From contig JBDKTO010000005.1 of the NCBI GenBank assembly GCA_039680175.1, positions 1 through 34,406 of the forward strand: a stretch of DNA of 34,406 bases, read 5' to 3'. Positions 32,945 through 34,406 of this stretch are shown piece after piece. Both the position numbers and the translations under genes were made by a program. The notes under the pieces were generated by a model. The model made no database searches and had not been told where the DNA came from. It was given only the letters and a program-made list of their open reading frames with translations. Each line of letters starts with the position of its first letter. The first letter of the stretch is position 1. The DNA is from Veillonellales bacterium (lineage in GTDB: Bacteria > Bacillota > Negativicutes > JAAYSF01).

Positions 32945-34406
32945 ATGTGTGGTATCGTTGGTTATATCGGTCCGGAACAGGCCGCTCCTTTTTTGCTTGA
33001 AGGCTTAACGAAACTGGAATACCGCGGTTATGACTCTGCCGGTATTGCTGTATTTGATGGAAATAAAATCAATGTGGAAAAAAGCGTGGGACGGCTTGAC
33101 GTTCTCCAAAAGAAAATTGAGCAGCATATGCCTCAGGGCCATATCGGTATCGGTCATACCCGCTGGGCGACGCACGGACGCCCTTCGGACGTCAATTCTC
33201 ATCCCCATACCGACTGCAGCGGCAAATTTGTTGTCGTGCATAACGGAATCATTGAGAACTATCTGCATATCAAGGAAAAATTAATTGCCAAAGGTCATGT
33301 GTTTACGTCCGAAACCGATACGGAAGTTGTGGCTCACATGATGGAAGAGTACTATGACGGCGACTTTGAGGCAGCAGTAAAAAAAGTCCTGGCCGAAATT
33401 GAAGGTTCTTATTCCCTTGTTTTTATGACCGAATACGAACCGGATAAAATCATTTGCTCCAAACAAGACAATCCCCTGGTTATCGGACTGGGCGAGGGAG
33501 AAAATTTTATCGCCTCCGATATCCCGGCTATCATTAACCGTACCCGCAAAACCTACATTTTAAGCGACGGTGAAATGGCAATTGTGACCAAGGATTCCGT
33601 CTGGGTGATGAATCGCAAGGGAGTACCCATTACAAAAAAAATATTCGAAGTGCGCTGGGATGCTGAGGCAGCGGAAAAAGGCGGCTACGAGCATTTTATG
33701 ATCAAAGAAATCTATGAGCAGCCGAAAGCCATCCGGGAAACCATGACCAGCCGGCTGGCGAAAGATAACCGTCATATCATTTTTGACGAACTGAAGTGGA
33801 CGAAAGAAGACGTTGCTTCCATTAAAAAGATTGTTATCGTTGCCTGCGGTACGGCTTATCATGCCGGTATTGTCGGCAAATATTATCTGGAGCAGCTGGC
33901 TCGTATTCCGGTAGAAGTGGATATCGCTTCCGAATTCCGCTATCGGTCGCCGCTGATTGACGATCGGACCTTAGCCATCGTAATCAGCCAGTCCGGCGAG
34001 ACCAGCGACACCCTGGCGGCCCTGAAAGAAGCCAAGCGGCTAGGCGCCAGAACGCTGGCTGTTACCAATGTGGTTGGCTCCTCCATTGCCAGGGAAGCCG
34101 ATCAGGTCATTTATACCTGGGCCGGCCCGGAGATTGCCGTAGCTTCTACCAAAGCCTACACCACCCAGCTGGCCAGCATGTGCATGCTGGCTGCCTACAT
34201 CGCCGATCTTCGGGACGCTATCGCCCCGGAGCGCCTGGAAACCCTCATTCAAGGCTTGCGGGAACTGCCGGCTCAAGCCCATGAAATGCTGGAAGATGTG
34301 GAACCGATAAAAACCTTTGCCCAGCAATACGGCTTTAACGAAGACGTATTCTTTATCGGCCGTTCCTTAGACTATGCCGTGGCGCTGGAAGGTTCCCTGA
34401 AATTAA
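32945..34406 (+). CDS. glmS: Glutamine-fructose-6-phosphate aminotransferase (partial)
   Basis: GlmS makes glucosamine-6-phosphate from fructose-6-phosphate and glutamine. About 487 codons of roughly 610 are present and the gene runs off the window. It begins MCGIVGYIGPEQAAPFLLEG, where Cys1 (after Met removal) is the glutaminase nucleophile. It continues with EYRGYDSAGI, HTRWATHGRPSDVNSHPH and VVVHNGIIENY. The SIS isomerase domain starts near residue 295 (IVACGTAYHAGIVGKYYLEQ, then VISQSGETSDTLAAL, then STKAYTTQLA). AGGAGG at 32929-32934 is 10 nt before the ATG. It is under ribozyme control. Confidence 0.97.
   Translation, partial: MCGIVGYIGPEQAAPFLLEGLTKLEYRGYDSAGIAVFDGNKINVEKSVGRLDVLQKKIEQHMPQGHIGIGHTRWATHGRPSDVNSHPHTDCSGKFVVVHNGIIENYLHIKEKLIAKGHVFTSETDTEVVAHMMEEYYDGDFEAAVKKVLAEIEGSYSLVFMTEYEPDKIICSKQDNPLVIGLGEGENFIASDIPAIINRTRKTYILSDGEMAIVTKDSVWVMNRKGVPITKKIFEVRWDAEAAEKGGYEHFMIKEIYEQPKAIRETMTSRLAKDNRHIIFDELKWTKEDVASIKKIVIVACGTAYHAGIVGKYYLEQLARIPVEVDIASEFRYRSPLIDDRTLAIVISQSGETSDTLAALKEAKRLGARTLAVTNVVGSSIAREADQVIYTWAGPEIAVASTKAYTTQLASMCMLAAYIADLRDAIAPERLETLIQGLRELPAQAHEMLEDVEPIKTFAQQYGFNEDVFFIGRSLDYAVALEGSLKL

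Overview
The window is a 34.4-kb chromosomal stretch of a spore-forming, anaerobic-type Firmicute. The gene order (spc/alpha ribosomal operon, then ecfA1-ecfA2-ecfT-truA, then rplM-rpsI, then cwlD), the GGAGG-type ribosome binding sites with many GTG/TTG starts, a zinc-type adenylate kinase and the cortex amidase cwlD all fit this. A Negativicutes (Sporomusa-like) origin is my best guess but is inference. Nothing looks like a phage, plasmid, insertion sequence or CRISPR locus. No tRNA or rRNA gene was seen.

Region 1 (1-10025) is the end of the spc operon and the alpha operon: rplN (partial), rplX, rplE, rpsN, rpsH, rplF, rplR, rpsE, rpmD, rplO, secY, adk, map, a KOW-domain protein, infA, rpmJ, rpsM, rpsK, rpsD, rpoA and rplQ, closed by a hairpin terminator. 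Region 2 (10051-14312) holds the energizing module of an ECF vitamin/metal transporter, truA, and rplM-rpsI behind their own promoter and leader. Region 3 (14320-16912) holds a secreted protein of unknown function, a monofunctional peptidoglycan transglycosylase on the minus strand, and cwlD with a possible sporulation-sigma promoter.

Region 4 (16965-19335) is a three-gene AmmeMemoRadiSam module: a LigB/Memo-like protein, an AMMECR1 protein and a radical SAM enzyme. It is conserved and its function, to my knowledge, is unassigned. Region 5 (19367-27800) is a complete arginine operon, argC-J-B-D-F-G-H. It starts with a promoter covered by two ARG boxes spaced 3 bp apart. It is interrupted twice, after argC and after argF, by unusual arrays of degenerate 7-bp units.

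Region 6 (27881-34406) is the c-di-AMP/cell-wall precursor cluster cdaA-cdaR-(FAD dehydrogenase)-glmM, followed by a promoter, a hairpin, a glmS ribozyme and glmS, which runs off the end. CdaA makes c-di-AMP and CdaR regulates it. GlmS and GlmM make glucosamine-1-phosphate for peptidoglycan, and the ribozyme shuts off glmS when glucosamine-6-phosphate is plentiful. The FAD enzyme between cdaR and glmM is uncharacterised.

The most noteworthy items are the heptamer arrays, the AmmeMemoRadiSam module with its overlapping split genes, the arg operator, the embedded FAD enzyme, and the compact promoter/hairpin/mini-ORF/ribozyme leader of glmS. Most of the window is ordinary housekeeping DNA.
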